Positions 47,441 to 57,754 of a stretch of 64,000 nucleotides of DNA are shown here, in pieces. The stretch spans positions 65,057 to 129,056 of the forward strand of contig NVUY01000005.1 of the NCBI GenBank assembly GCA_002733215.1. Direction: 5' to 3'. Under the pieces are notes generated by a model that did no database searches, was not told where the DNA came from, and was given only the letters and a program-made list of their open reading frames with translations. The position numbers and the translations under genes are program-made. This DNA comes from Sulfurovum sp. Lineage in GTDB: Bacteria > Campylobacterota > Campylobacteria > Campylobacterales > Sulfurovaceae. Numbering within the stretch: position 1 is the first letter of the stretch; each line of letters opens with the position of its first letter.

Positions 47441-48418
47441 ATGAAACAATTAAATAATTATATACTCATATTATTCATATTATTCACGGTACTTGCGCAT
47501 TCCTATGCCGATGATCATTTATTGGGTCATAAGGATTCCAATCTTTCACTTCGAACCGTTGATATCGTTGCTCCGGATGAGATCAAGCTAAGAAAAAAAT
47601 CAAAAAGTATATATAGAAAATTTAAAGATCTATTTTCTGATTATGATGGTACCATGATCGAAGATATGATCATTTACCCTGTAGATATCATGATGCCTGA
47701 TGAAATGATACGTGCTGCCAAAGATGTGGTCGATAACAGAAAGAAGAAAGATTTTGACTCTCAAGCCAAACATATAGCAAAGATGTTGGGTAACGATGCC
47801 TATAACATCATGTGGACAAGTGCGTATTATTATATGCAGGACATTTCCCGCATTAGCAAGGCATCATGGGAAGACGATGTATGTGATCCTGATATGTTTA
47901 TCTATCAAACAGAGAGAGAACCGCAAAAGCCTTTATTGGATCTAAAAGCAAACGATGAAAATGCAAGAGGTGTGAGTAAACATGGCGTTGTTTTACCCGT
48001 TAATGATAATTTTCCTAATGCTTTTTACCCTTATGCATCAAAACCGGACGGATGCAGTGCAGAAGGACTTCAAAAACTCTATGATCAGGCCAATGACCTC
48101 TCTGACGATGACAAATGGCTCTCTCAGGCTTGTGATGCGCATGACAGATGTTATTATACGCTTGGCACAAGTGCAACAAAATGTAATGAAAGATTCATTA
48201 TAGATTCTATAGATTCCTGTAACCAGATTTCCGGACGGAACACCCTGCTTTACCTGGGGTCAAAAAATGCTTTTTGCGGATTCAAGGCTTTTGCCGTAGC
48301 TACTGGTGCAAATGCCTGTGCACAGAAATATTTTGATAAGGCACAAAGAGAACAGATGCTTTATGAGCAATGGATCGAACGCTACGAAAAAGAGTATAAT
48401 AAAGCAAAGAAAAAATAA
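47441..48418 (+). CDS. Secreted phospholipase A2-like protein
   Basis: Signal peptide MKQLNNYILILFILFTVLAHSYA; PLA2-type CDAHDRCYYTLGTSATKCNERF. Confidence 0.7.
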   Translation: MKQLNNYILILFILFTVLAHSYADDHLLGHKDSNLSLRTVDIVAPDEIKLRKKSKSIYRKFKDLFSDYDGTMIEDMIIYPVDIMMPDEMIRAAKDVVDNRKKKDFDSQAKHIAKMLGNDAYNIMWTSAYYYMQDISRISKASWEDDVCDPDMFIYQTEREPQKPLLDLKANDENARGVSKHGVVLPVNDNFPNAFYPYASKPDGCSAEGLQKLYDQANDLSDDDKWLSQACDAHDRCYYTLGTSATKCNERFIIDSIDSCNQISGRNTLLYLGSKNAFCGFKAFAVATGANACAQKYFDKAQREQMLYEQWIERYEKEYNKAKKK

Positions 48419-48428
48419 AGGATAAAAT

Positions 48429-48674
48429 ATGTATTCATTTGATCTCATACAGACATTTCTAGGTTGGTGTTCCGTGATCAGCATTGGATTATTACTTTTT
48501 TCAGCACTTACAGTCATGCTGTTTCGTGATCAGGTATCAGAACTTCATGCCAAGATATTTAATTTGAAAAAAGAAGATGTTTTTCGTGCGTATTTCCAGT
48601 ATCTGGCACAAATGAAGATACTAATCATCGTACTTAATATCGTTCCGTACTTTGCGTTACTCATAATGAACTAA
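48429..48674 (+). CDS. Small membrane protein (possibly DUF6868-like)
   Basis: 81 aa with two TM segments; 10 bp after the PLA2-like gene. Confidence 0.55.
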   Translation: MYSFDLIQTFLGWCSVISIGLLLFSALTVMLFRDQVSELHAKIFNLKKEDVFRAYFQYLAQMKILIIVLNIVPYFALLIMN

Positions 48675-48697
48675 TACCTACTCAAATAAGGCACAAT

Positions 48698-49570
48698 ATG
48701 GCACAACAATACAGAGTAAAACAGAGAGGAAAACTTTTAGAGTTCCTTTTTGCCAACCTTAATGACTGGTCTAAAAAGAAAGTCAAACAGCGACTACAAG
48801 GCTCAAGCGTTGCAGTTAATGGTGTAGTAGCGACCAAACATGACTTTATACTTAACGTTGATGATGTTGTAGAAGTAGGCGTGATTCAAAAAAGCGGGAC
48901 AGCTGCACAGACTACACAGAAACTGGAGATCATTTATCAAGATAAAGATCTCATAGCCATCAACAAACCTGCAGGACTTTTATCTGTAGGCACGACGCAG
49001 GAGAATAAACAACATGCCCTGGCTCTACTTCGTACACAACTTTCTCGTGGCAAAAAAACCAATAATGGAAACGCTGTAAAACTTTGGCCTGTACATAGAC
49101 TCGACAGAGATACATCAGGCATCTTGCTTTTTGCAAGCTCCAAAGAGATGAGAGAAGCGGTGATGGCAAACTGGGGTAAATCTGAAAAGGTATACCTCGC
49201 CATAGTTAAAGGCAGACCAAAAGAGAAAAAAGGCACCATAGACGAACCTTTGCGACTGGATGATAAAGAGTACCGTATGCATGTAGGAGAACATCACAAT
49301 GCAAAACCTGCCATCACCCATTATGTTGTTCAAGAAAGTACGGAGCAGCGATCTTTGCTCAAAGTAAGCATTGAAACAGGCAGACAGCATCAGATACGTG
49401 CACATTTAGCTTGGCTGGGGCATAGTATCATCGGAGATGAGCGTTATGGAACAAAAGGTCCAAAAATGGGACTGCACTCAAAAAAACTCTCTATTGTTCA
49501 TCCTAAAACTAAAAAGAATTTACATTTTGAAGTGGATGCTCCGAGAGATTTTTACTCTCTTTTGAACTAA
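48698..49570 (+). CDS. RluA-family pseudouridine synthase with S4 domain
   Basis: WSKKKVKQRLQGSSVAVNGVV (S4), AINKPAGLLSVGT, VHRLDRDTSGILLFA, GRQHQIRAHLAWLGHSIIGD. Confidence 0.95.
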   Translation: MAQQYRVKQRGKLLEFLFANLNDWSKKKVKQRLQGSSVAVNGVVATKHDFILNVDDVVEVGVIQKSGTAAQTTQKLEIIYQDKDLIAINKPAGLLSVGTTQENKQHALALLRTQLSRGKKTNNGNAVKLWPVHRLDRDTSGILLFASSKEMREAVMANWGKSEKVYLAIVKGRPKEKKGTIDEPLRLDDKEYRMHVGEHHNAKPAITHYVVQESTEQRSLLKVSIETGRQHQIRAHLAWLGHSIIGDERYGTKGPKMGLHSKKLSIVHPKTKKNLHFEVDAPRDFYSLLN

Positions 49571-49617
49571 TACGCTATAATACGCATAATATATAGCGTC
49601 ACTACCAAGGAAGAACC

Positions 49618-50901
49618 ATCAAAGCATTTGAAAAACTAAACTTACATCCCGATATTTTAAAAGCCGTTGCCTATGCAAAATATGAGCAGACTACTGCCAT
49701 ACAAAACAAGGTTGTACCCGCAGCGATGAAAGGTATAGATATTCTTGGTGCATCAAAGTCTGGTACGGGGAAAACAGCAGCCTATGTACTACCGCTACTG
49801 AACAAGCTTCAAAAAGTAGTGAAAAAAGATCAAAAGGTTTTAAGAGCACTTATCATCGTGCCTACCATCGAACTTGTAGACCAAGTCTCACGTACCATCT
49901 CTGAGCTGAGCAAATATCTCGATATCAAAAATGTGAAGATACAAGGAGGGGTACCCAAGAGTACCCAGCTTGTCAGACTCTCTCAGGGTGCGGACATCGT
50001 TGTGGCAACTCCCGGACGTTTGCAAAGTTTTATAGATGACAAGAAGATCAACCTTGAACATGTCAATACAGTCATACTTGATGAAGCAGATACCATGCTT
50101 GAACTCGGTTTTTTAGGTGAGATAAAAGCGATCTTAAAATACTGTAAACAGCCAAGACAAACCATGATGTTCTCTGCGACCATTTCACAGAATATCAAAA
50201 GACTTGCTAAAGAGTTTATGCGTGATGCTGCCATCGTTGAAGTGAGTCACAGACGTGATGTTGTTGACTTCATCGCACATCGTGCCTACAAAGTAGACAA
50301 AAAAAGAAAAGATGAATTGGTAGCCAAACTCATACAGGACAAGGCCTTGGACCAGGTACTTTTATTTGCGAGTACAAAAGAATCTGCGAACAAGATATAT
50401 GAATACCTCAAAGCTCAGAACATACGTACTTCCATCATACACGGGGACATCAACAGAGGAGCCAGAGCAAAATCTCTGGCACTTTTGAAGTCTGGGAAAA
50501 CACAGGTTCTCGTTGCGACAGACATTGCCGCACGGGGTATAGACATCAAAGAACTTGGCATGGTCATCAACTATGATATGCCCGAGGGTACAGATGAGTT
50601 CACGCACAGAGTAGGAAGAACAGGACGTGCCAACCATAAAGGTTCGGTCATCTCCATCTTAACCATACGCGACTATGATTTCTTTACAAAAATGGAGAAG
50701 CACTTAAAGCTTAACATCAAAAGAGACATTTACGAAGGCTTTGAACTCACAGACAAACAACCCAGACAAAAACAGCCAAAGAAAAAGTCACTCATAGAGA
50801 GAAAAGGCGGTTATGATTTTCATAAAAAGAGAATGCAAAAGAGAGGACAGACAAAGTCACCTCAAAGAAAGAAGAAACAGGATACTCAGAAAAAAAAGTA
50901 G
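49618..50901 (+). CDS. DEAD-box RNA helicase, probable non-canonical ATC start (ORF track starts at 49726)
   Basis: In-frame upstream KAFEKLNLHPDILKAVAYAKYEQTTAIQNKVVPAAMKG completes the Q motif; ASKSGTGKTAAYVLP, DEADTMLELGF, HRVGRTGRANHKG. Confidence 0.88.
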   Translation: MKAFEKLNLHPDILKAVAYAKYEQTTAIQNKVVPAAMKGIDILGASKSGTGKTAAYVLPLLNKLQKVVKKDQKVLRALIIVPTIELVDQVSRTISELSKYLDIKNVKIQGGVPKSTQLVRLSQGADIVVATPGRLQSFIDDKKINLEHVNTVILDEADTMLELGFLGEIKAILKYCKQPRQTMMFSATISQNIKRLAKEFMRDAAIVEVSHRRDVVDFIAHRAYKVDKKRKDELVAKLIQDKALDQVLLFASTKESANKIYEYLKAQNIRTSIIHGDINRGARAKSLALLKSGKTQVLVATDIAARGIDIKELGMVINYDMPEGTDEFTHRVGRTGRANHKGSVISILTIRDYDFFTKMEKHLKLNIKRDIYEGFELTDKQPRQKQPKKKSLIERKGGYDFHKKRMQKRGQTKSPQRKKKQDTQKKK

Positions 50902-50960
50902 TTATGCACTAAGTCTCACCTTCTATCTCTAGGCAGAAGATAAGATATTTAATCCATATA

Positions 50961-51509
50961 TTATTTGTATAGATGTACGATAGCTAAGGCTATACGTGAA
51001 GCATCAGCGATAGCTCTTGCAGACATTGTTGCACCGGAAATGGTTGCAATACCTTTGCCGGCAAAGAGATTATCGGATATCCTTTTGCCTTTAAATGTAT
51101 TTTTCCAGGCTTGTTTAGGTTTATACTCCTGGGGTTCCATAAATGCTACTATTTCTATGCTTTTTATGCTTTCTTGAGGTGAAATTACATAAAGGACTGC
51201 CGCTTTTTTTGTTCTGACAACTTGCAGTAGAAGCACAGCATACCCCTCTATATCTTTTCCTTTTTTGACAGTATAAAAACGAATGACATTTGTATCAATT
51301 TTAGCCTTTGCACTTTGTTGTACCTTCTTAAGTTCTTTTGGTTTGAGTGCAAACTGCTGCTTACTCACAACTGCCCCTTTAGAAAAAGAAGGCAGTATGA
51401 GTTTTGCAACATCCACACCACTTTTAGCTTGGAGTGATACTGCACTCATTAGAAACCATAGACAAAGTTTTTTTAGCATCTTCATTTTCCTACTTGATGA
51501 GATGTTCAT
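50961..51509 (-). CDS. FMN-binding-domain protein
   Basis: SGATMSARAIADAS motif near C-terminus, signal peptide; last gene of the iron operon. Confidence 0.75.
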   Translation of the reverse strand: MNISSSRKMKMLKKLCLWFLMSAVSLQAKSGVDVAKLILPSFSKGAVVSKQQFALKPKELKKVQQSAKAKIDTNVIRFYTVKKGKDIEGYAVLLLQVVRTKKAAVLYVISPQESIKSIEIVAFMEPQEYKPKQAWKNTFKGKRISDNLFAGKGIATISGATMSARAIADASRIALAIVHLYK

Positions 51510-52761
51510 AACGTTTGTCAGTAAGCGTTTTCAGAAAAGCTTCCAAAGCTTCAATTGCCCTGTCATCTAGCTCTAGTCCTGTTCTTAATACTGCATGGTT
51601 TATAGTAGCATTGTGATCATTGTGACCCCATGCAAGTCCCGTTTCTGGGTTTATAGGATGGTTTCCTTGTCCATGAATATGGTCATAAAACTCAAGTACA
51701 GTTTTTAAGTTTTTAAAGACGCCATTATTCATATAAGGTCCGGTGACTGCAACATTTCTAAGAGTTGGGACTTTACCTTTTCCTAAATGTGCAGATTCAT
51801 TCACAAAACCGCCAAGCCCTTTAAACGTTGCATTGGCATCTTGAAGTCCAAGTGCTGCTCTTGTGTCCATCGCAGCTATGTTTCTTGGTGTACCTATGTT
51901 CTCATATTCAAAGTTTGTAAAGAGTTCTTTTGAAGGTGCTTCACTTTTAGAATTGATTGTGTGACACGTTGCACAATTTGTATTTGCTTCTGAGAAGAAG
52001 AGAGACATACCTAGATCTTCATCAACTGTCCAATTGTCTTTTTGTAAACATTCAGAAGTTCTTCCTCCCCCTTCTCTACATTGCTTAAATCTGTCATATT
52101 TGGAATCAAACGGTGCAAACTCATCTGTTTTTTCAAATTTGGCTATGGCTTCACCCATGGCCTGATAAGAGGCATCGATATCATCAAAAATATCTGTACC
52201 GTAAAGTAATTTAAAGGATGCCACATAGTCCGGGTTCTCTTCTATGCGTTCGATGACGGACTGTTCGTCGGGCATCATCATCTCTGCGCCGTCAAGCGGA
52301 GGTCTTGTGGCTTGATCTTGAAGTGTAGTTGCCCTTCCGTCATGAAATTGTCCGCCCACATAGACACCTTTACTGTTTTTACCAAAAGTAGGATTGAACA
52401 AGGCATATGCTGCAGTTGGCGTATTGCGTCCGCCTAAAGCTGAACCGTCATCACCTACAGAAAATGCACCATGTATAAATACAGTTTGATCAACAGCACT
52501 TTTTGTAAATCTGGCATCTATAAAAGCATGGTCGGGGTCATGACATGTGGCACAGGAAGTCTTTCTATTTAGTGATAAGTTTTGATCAAAAAAGAGACTT
52601 TCCCCCAACTTTTCTTTGCTGTAAAACTTGGGATCTTTAGTACCGATGTCCGGGGTACTGCCACCATCACTAATGCCGGAGATGCTGCTTCCTCCACCGC
52701 CACCACAGCCTGCCAGCAAGCCGACTGTGACTACTGTGATCATTATATTTTTTTTATTCAT
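51490..52761 (-). CDS. Di-heme cytochrome c peroxidase / MauG-like protein
   Basis: CxxCH sites SCATCHDPDHAF and NCATCHTINS; lipobox LLAGCGGGGG; SLNRKTSCATCHD, VPTLRNVAVTGPYMNNG. Confidence 0.93.
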   Translation of the reverse strand: MNKKNIMITVVTVGLLAGCGGGGGSSISGISDGGSTPDIGTKDPKFYSKEKLGESLFFDQNLSLNRKTSCATCHDPDHAFIDARFTKSAVDQTVFIHGAFSVGDDGSALGGRNTPTAAYALFNPTFGKNSKGVYVGGQFHDGRATTLQDQATRPPLDGAEMMMPDEQSVIERIEENPDYVASFKLLYGTDIFDDIDASYQAMGEAIAKFEKTDEFAPFDSKYDRFKQCREGGGRTSECLQKDNWTVDEDLGMSLFFSEANTNCATCHTINSKSEAPSKELFTNFEYENIGTPRNIAAMDTRAALGLQDANATFKGLGGFVNESAHLGKGKVPTLRNVAVTGPYMNNGVFKNLKTVLEFYDHIHGQGNHPINPETGLAWGHNDHNATINHAVLRTGLELDDRAIEALEAFLKTLTDKRYEHLIK

Positions 52762-52813
52762 TTTTTTGCCTCCTGGCAGGGTGTCTTCTTAGACCACCCC
52801 ATTTTTTGTAATT

Positions 52814-54277
52814 TTAAAATATGAATCCAAGAGCAGCAATAAATGACTCCTCATCTGCAAGTCGTGAACCACTGCGATAGTCTCTCCAGGTATAATCCGC
52901 TTTTATGACAACTTTCGGGTCAGGAAAATAAGCAAACCCAAATGTATATTCATTGTATTTATAATCGTCCGGATTCACTGTCCTGTTATCCGCATCAAGG
53001 TCAAGCCTTTCTACTTCTCCTACAACATAAAGTTGATGGGACGTATTTCTGTTGTGTAAAACATCATAGCCTACCGTGAGGTACTGTCCATTGACTTCAC
53101 CGGAGATATCGCCATGTTCTATGAGCTGCTTATAGTCATCACCCAGACTCCCGTACACTGCCAGAGCCTGGACATTCCAGCCGTCATATTTGTAGTTTGC
53201 GTGTGCTTCAGCCATGAACATGGAAACATCAATGTCAGAAGTGGGAAGTAATAAATGGGGGGTAGTACCTTTCCCGTAAAACAGAGAGCCGCCTGTTTCT
53301 ATGCCTTCAAAACCTTTATAGCTCACTCTTGCGACACCTGAGACGTCATCTGTCAACTGTTTAGCTCCACGCCTTCCCTGCTGTATGAACCTGCCTTCCG
53401 TGAAGTTTCCGGGATCGGGTGAAGTGATGATCCCTGCATAGTAGTCAAAATCTTCATAGGTACCAAAACCAAGTATTCCGTTCGTATGCCAGGTTGAAGG
53501 GATGATTAATGATTCTACCAGTGGTCTCTGTGACGTCAAGAATGCTACAGGTTCATGGTTGAGGTTGATATTACCAAACGGTACAAGGACGTGACCGGCT
53601 CTTACATTGTATTTTTCATCAAGTAAAAAATCCAGGTAGGAGAATTCAACGATGGCGTATTTATAGTTTTTTGTGCCGTCAGACCTGGCACCGCCGTCTT
53701 CAAACTCTATCTCTGTGTTCATGATGATCCAGTCATTGAATTTATATCCTATATAGGGAACAAAACGAACCACGTTGGTTTCAGACTTTCTTCTAAGCTT
53801 GTTCGCCGAGGGAGAGGAAAAATTTTTAAAATTGGTAAACTTTCTGTACCTGTATTCACCGTAACCGCCTATGGAGAGGGCAGATTCGGAATTATACACT
53901 TTAGAGGCAGCGAGACCAAGGTCTGAAAAACTCTCATAAGTATCTGTGCTTACTACGTCGGAAGTTGTAGGCATAATGTTTGCACCCTCACTTGAGAAGT
54001 CGTTGTTGTCCATGGCAACAAGTGTTTCCTGTTTCTTCTCTTTTTTTGCAACTGTTGTTTTTTTCTTGTTGGTTTTCGGCGTAGACTTTTTGTTGTCACT
54101 GCTTACCGAGAGCTTCTTTTCCAAAGAAGCGATCTTTTTCTCCTGGGTCACCTTGTACGTACCAAAGTCTTTTTGAAGTTTGATGAGCATTGCCTCAAGC
54201 TCTGCATTACTGGCTGACATTGCAGGCAGTGTAAATGCCGCTACCAGACTGAGTGCGATTTTTTTACGACTCGGCAT
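52814..54277 (-). CDS. Outer-membrane porin-like beta-barrel protein
   Basis: Signal peptide, N-terminal coiled coil, alternating beta-strand C-terminus ending in aromatic FIAALGFIF. Confidence 0.75.
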   Translation of the reverse strand: MPSRKKIALSLVAAFTLPAMSASNAELEAMLIKLQKDFGTYKVTQEKKIASLEKKLSVSSDNKKSTPKTNKKKTTVAKKEKKQETLVAMDNNDFSSEGANIMPTTSDVVSTDTYESFSDLGLAASKVYNSESALSIGGYGEYRYRKFTNFKNFSSPSANKLRRKSETNVVRFVPYIGYKFNDWIIMNTEIEFEDGGARSDGTKNYKYAIVEFSYLDFLLDEKYNVRAGHVLVPFGNINLNHEPVAFLTSQRPLVESLIIPSTWHTNGILGFGTYEDFDYYAGIITSPDPGNFTEGRFIQQGRRGAKQLTDDVSGVARVSYKGFEGIETGGSLFYGKGTTPHLLLPTSDIDVSMFMAEAHANYKYDGWNVQALAVYGSLGDDYKQLIEHGDISGEVNGQYLTVGYDVLHNRNTSHQLYVVGEVERLDLDADNRTVNPDDYKYNEYTFGFAYFPDPKVVIKADYTWRDYRSGSRLADEESFIAALGFIF

Positions 54278-54313
54278 TTAGTGCCTCCTTGTACTGATCT
54301 TTAGTTCTTGTAT

Positions 54314-55207
54314 TCATAGTTTTATTCCTTTTATAAATGGGTTGAGCAGTGCCCCTGTGAGCGAATGTATTGTTTCCCCCGTAGGCAGACCAAAATCTAA
54401 ATTTTTAGACTTTGATTTACCTAAAGTAAGTGTGCCGAACCATCTGTCCCAAACGGCAAGATAGCTTCCAAAATTTCTGTGTGAATATGTTCTGCTGTGG
54501 TGTAACTGATGTTGCAGTGGCGAGATGAACCATTTTTCAACTTTATTACCATAACTAAGCGGTATGTGTGAGTGTCTTAAGTTCGACCCCAGCAGTAGAA
54601 ATACAAATACCAATGCATTTACGCCCAAAAACTCTATGAGTCCTATACCTGCACCAAAAAAGTAGATGAAGACAGCAGTTACAAAACCTGTTGTAAATGC
54701 ATAGCGCAATCCAAAAAGAATATTTTCTACAGGATGTACTCTGTAAAATGTCAGTGGGTTTAAGACTTCTGCAGAGTGGTGTATACGGTGAAATCTCCAC
54801 AAAAGAGGTACAAGGTGCATAAATCGGTGAAGCCAGTACCTTGTAAAGTCATTGACAATGAAAAGCACAACAGTATAACTCAGCAAAAGCCACTCTTTAG
54901 ATACTCTTGTACGCTCTACATAACCAAAGGTATCTTGCATTTGTAAGACAATCCAAAGTATGACATCATTGACACCGATCAGTAGTGGAACAATAATCAC
55001 TATCTTGATGAGTGAGACAAGCACAAAATAGCTATAGTCAAGTTTTGCAGAAGCGTGCAAAAGCACCTCTTTTGAAAACTGCATTTTTAAAACAGATTTC
55101 TGCTTCCAAAAAAAGAGCAGGGCGACGAGCAGTGCAGAGAGCATATAGAGCCAGTAGATTCTTTTTGAACTATCATAAAAATACTCTAGACCTAGATACT
55201 CAAACAT
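54314..55207 (-). CDS. Sterol desaturase/fatty acid hydroxylase family membrane protein
   Basis: His boxes HRFMH, HRIHHSAE, HQLHHSRTYSHRNFG. Confidence 0.92.
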   Translation of the reverse strand: MFEYLGLEYFYDSSKRIYWLYMLSALLVALLFFWKQKSVLKMQFSKEVLLHASAKLDYSYFVLVSLIKIVIIVPLLIGVNDVILWIVLQMQDTFGYVERTRVSKEWLLLSYTVVLFIVNDFTRYWLHRFMHLVPLLWRFHRIHHSAEVLNPLTFYRVHPVENILFGLRYAFTTGFVTAVFIYFFGAGIGLIEFLGVNALVFVFLLLGSNLRHSHIPLSYGNKVEKWFISPLQHQLHHSRTYSHRNFGSYLAVWDRWFGTLTLGKSKSKNLDFGLPTGETIHSLTGALLNPFIKGIKL

Positions 55208-55209
55208 CT

Positions 55210-56322
55210 TTAGTCTCCGTCTGCTTCGATGATCTCAGCGGTAAGGTCAAGTGCCTGTATGAGGGATTCAAAATAAAGATCCTGTAAGACCTTGATGGTA
55301 GTGTAAAGCGTGTTTATCTTTGGGTCTACGGAAGTTGTTGTGATGAGTTCTTCTATAGGTTTGCCGAAACTCTGAACGATACTTTCTGCCTCATCAAGTT
55401 TTTCCAGTATCTTTTTTACGACGACTGCGGCACCGTTTTGAGATGCAAAAGTACCAAAGTTAGCATAACTCTGCTTCCCCATGACACTTTGATGGGCCTC
55501 AAGTATAGATTCTATGGCTTCTGTAGAGAGTACACTCTTAAAATATTCAAGTCTTTCGGGATCCGGGTCGTCTTTGAATTTGATTGATATACCTGCAGAT
55601 TCTCCAATGCGCCACTCTTTGAGTTTAAAAGAGCTGTCTATAAGTACATTCACTATAGAGTTTGCTGCATCCTCTTCATTACTGCTGAACTGTATATCAT
55701 TTTTATAGAAATCAGCTATTTTTGCCGAGAGCCCTTTAAGGTTTGCAAGTACAACTTCCAGTGCGCTTATCCTTCTTCTTTTGTCTATATTCATCAATTC
55801 TGTCATTTCAGCCACACTTTGGGAATATCCAAAAAGAAGGTACTCAAGTGCAGTGATACTTTTGCTTGAACTTTTGAAAAGTGCATCTTCAATACTGCTG
55901 CTTGAAGCCAAAGCCTGATCGATATCGGCAGGAACGTCCAGTTTTTTACCTGTATGATAAAAATCAAAAAGCTGTGGTATATCTATCATGGCATTGTCAT
56001 AATCTGCGGCGACATACGTATTCTGCACGCTTTTCCATGCTTCCATCAGCTCTCTAAAGGTGTTTTGCATCTGTTTGACATCACTTTGAGTGAGATCCGT
56101 ATCGAAACTTTCTACTTGCGTTTTGAGTGTTGTGACAGACGAGAGCAGAGATTCGGAATCCTTGATGAACACATTCTCTTCAAGTGATGCAAGCGCATTT
56201 CCCTTGCTTGGAGCAGTTTTCGGACTTATGACCCCGGTACCATTGTAGGCATTGTCTCCGCCGCATCCGCTTAGAAGCAGAGCTACTGCCAAAACAGATA
56301 CTTTTGCGATCTTTTTTATCAT
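55210..56322 (-). CDS. Imelysin-family lipoprotein
   Basis: Lipobox LLSGCGG; MEAWKSVQNTYVAADY, FYHTGKKLDVPADIDQAL, ALEYLLFG. Confidence 0.88.
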   Translation of the reverse strand: MIKKIAKVSVLAVALLLSGCGGDNAYNGTGVISPKTAPSKGNALASLEENVFIKDSESLLSSVTTLKTQVESFDTDLTQSDVKQMQNTFRELMEAWKSVQNTYVAADYDNAMIDIPQLFDFYHTGKKLDVPADIDQALASSSSIEDALFKSSSKSITALEYLLFGYSQSVAEMTELMNIDKRRRISALEVVLANLKGLSAKIADFYKNDIQFSSNEEDAANSIVNVLIDSSFKLKEWRIGESAGISIKFKDDPDPERLEYFKSVLSTEAIESILEAHQSVMGKQSYANFGTFASQNGAAVVVKKILEKLDEAESIVQSFGKPIEELITTTSVDPKINTLYTTIKVLQDLYFESLIQALDLTAEIIEADGD

Positions 56323-56332
56323 TTTTTTCCTT

Positions 56333-57745
56333 TTATATTGAGTTCAGAAAGCGCAAGACTTTCTCTCTTGAATTTTTATCTAAAGCCATGAACTCTTTTT
56401 TTGACTTTTCTGCTTCACCGCCATGCCAAAGGATCGCCTCTTCTATACTTCTGGCTCTTCCATCATGCAGGTAGTTGGCTTCTCCACTTACTTTTTGATG
56501 AAGACCTTTTCCCCATAAAGGTGCTGTACGCCACTCAGAGCCGGTTGCCAAAAATTCTGAACGTCCATCAGCCAAACCTTCACCCATATCATGAAGTAAC
56601 AAATCAGTATAAGGTTTTATTTCTATGTCTAACGCAGTTTTATAGCTAGGCACATGACAGGCTGTACAGTTTAAACTTTTAAATAACTTTGCACCTTCAA
56701 AGTGCTTTTTAGGCTCTCTTTGTTTAGGTACGGCTAAATTTGAAAGATAAAATGTAATTGCGTCTAAACGCAAAGCCGGTAAATCAAGTGCATGTCTCGC
56801 TTTTTTTGCTTCGTTGAGACAGGCTTCTTGTTTTTGTGTACAATTATGCTGAGGGAAAAGTGGATTAGAAAGTCCCATGTCATTATGTGCAGCTCCTGCA
56901 CTTTGATGTTTTACACTCACGGCAGATGCCTTCCATGTAAAACGTCCTAGTTTAGTGGTATTTGTCTCAGGATCAAAAGCATAATTTGCTTTTCCTGAAA
57001 TGCCGTCACCGTTTTTATCTTCCACATCTTCATGGACTAAAATATCTTTTTCCGTGATGTTTTCTAAAAGTCCCAAACCTACCAGTGCAGAACCTATACG
57101 TGCTGCGATAATAGTTTCTTTATCAAAATTTCCATACCCCAGATCTACCACAGAATAATGTGGCTTTCGCAGAATATAGTTTGTACCATCCGGGTATATA
57201 CCATTTATATCTTCGTAAGTGACTAGAGATTGTCCTTCTGCAGGTACTTTGGCATTACCGTTACGACTTAATTGCGCTCCATACATGGAGTCTGGTTCAA
57301 ATCCTACAGTTTTTAACAGTTTGTGATTGGTAGATGTTTTATGTGAGAGTCTTAAAAGATAGGAGCGTGTCATCTTTCCTTCTTTGTCTACCGCGATACC
57401 TGCACCATGATTTGGGTGACAATGCATACAGGTATTTGCAGAAAACAAGGGCCCCAAACCATCTCTTGCTGTGGTTGCGGCAGGAGCCTCTACCCATGGG
57501 ATACGAAAAAAACTTTTACCCAAAACAAACATATCTTCTTCTTCATAATTTAATCCCTTAACAGGATGTGAAAAAGCTTTTTTACTTTTGTCTTGGGTAA
57601 AATAATTTTTAGTTTTAGCTGTCTTTTTTAGAGTAATATTTTCTTCTGTTGTTTTTGAATTTGTCTCTTGTTTTGTTTCTGAACACCCCACAACCACAAG
57701 GGTTGTAAGTGCTGTAAATGCTGTGATTACTGCGTATCTTTTCAT
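56333..57745 (-). CDS. Di-heme oxidoreductase-like protein (DUF1111)
   Basis: CxxCH sites NTCMHCHPNHG and LNCTACHVPSY; GLGPLFSANTC, AHNDMGLSNPLFP, YLHDGRARSIEEAILWHGGEA. Confidence 0.9.
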   Translation of the reverse strand: MKRYAVITAFTALTTLVVVGCSETKQETNSKTTEENITLKKTAKTKNYFTQDKSKKAFSHPVKGLNYEEEDMFVLGKSFFRIPWVEAPAATTARDGLGPLFSANTCMHCHPNHGAGIAVDKEGKMTRSYLLRLSHKTSTNHKLLKTVGFEPDSMYGAQLSRNGNAKVPAEGQSLVTYEDINGIYPDGTNYILRKPHYSVVDLGYGNFDKETIIAARIGSALVGLGLLENITEKDILVHEDVEDKNGDGISGKANYAFDPETNTTKLGRFTWKASAVSVKHQSAGAAHNDMGLSNPLFPQHNCTQKQEACLNEAKKARHALDLPALRLDAITFYLSNLAVPKQREPKKHFEGAKLFKSLNCTACHVPSYKTALDIEIKPYTDLLLHDMGEGLADGRSEFLATGSEWRTAPLWGKGLHQKVSGEANYLHDGRARSIEEAILWHGGEAEKSKKEFMALDKNSREKVLRFLNSI

Positions 57746-57754
57746 TTATTACTA

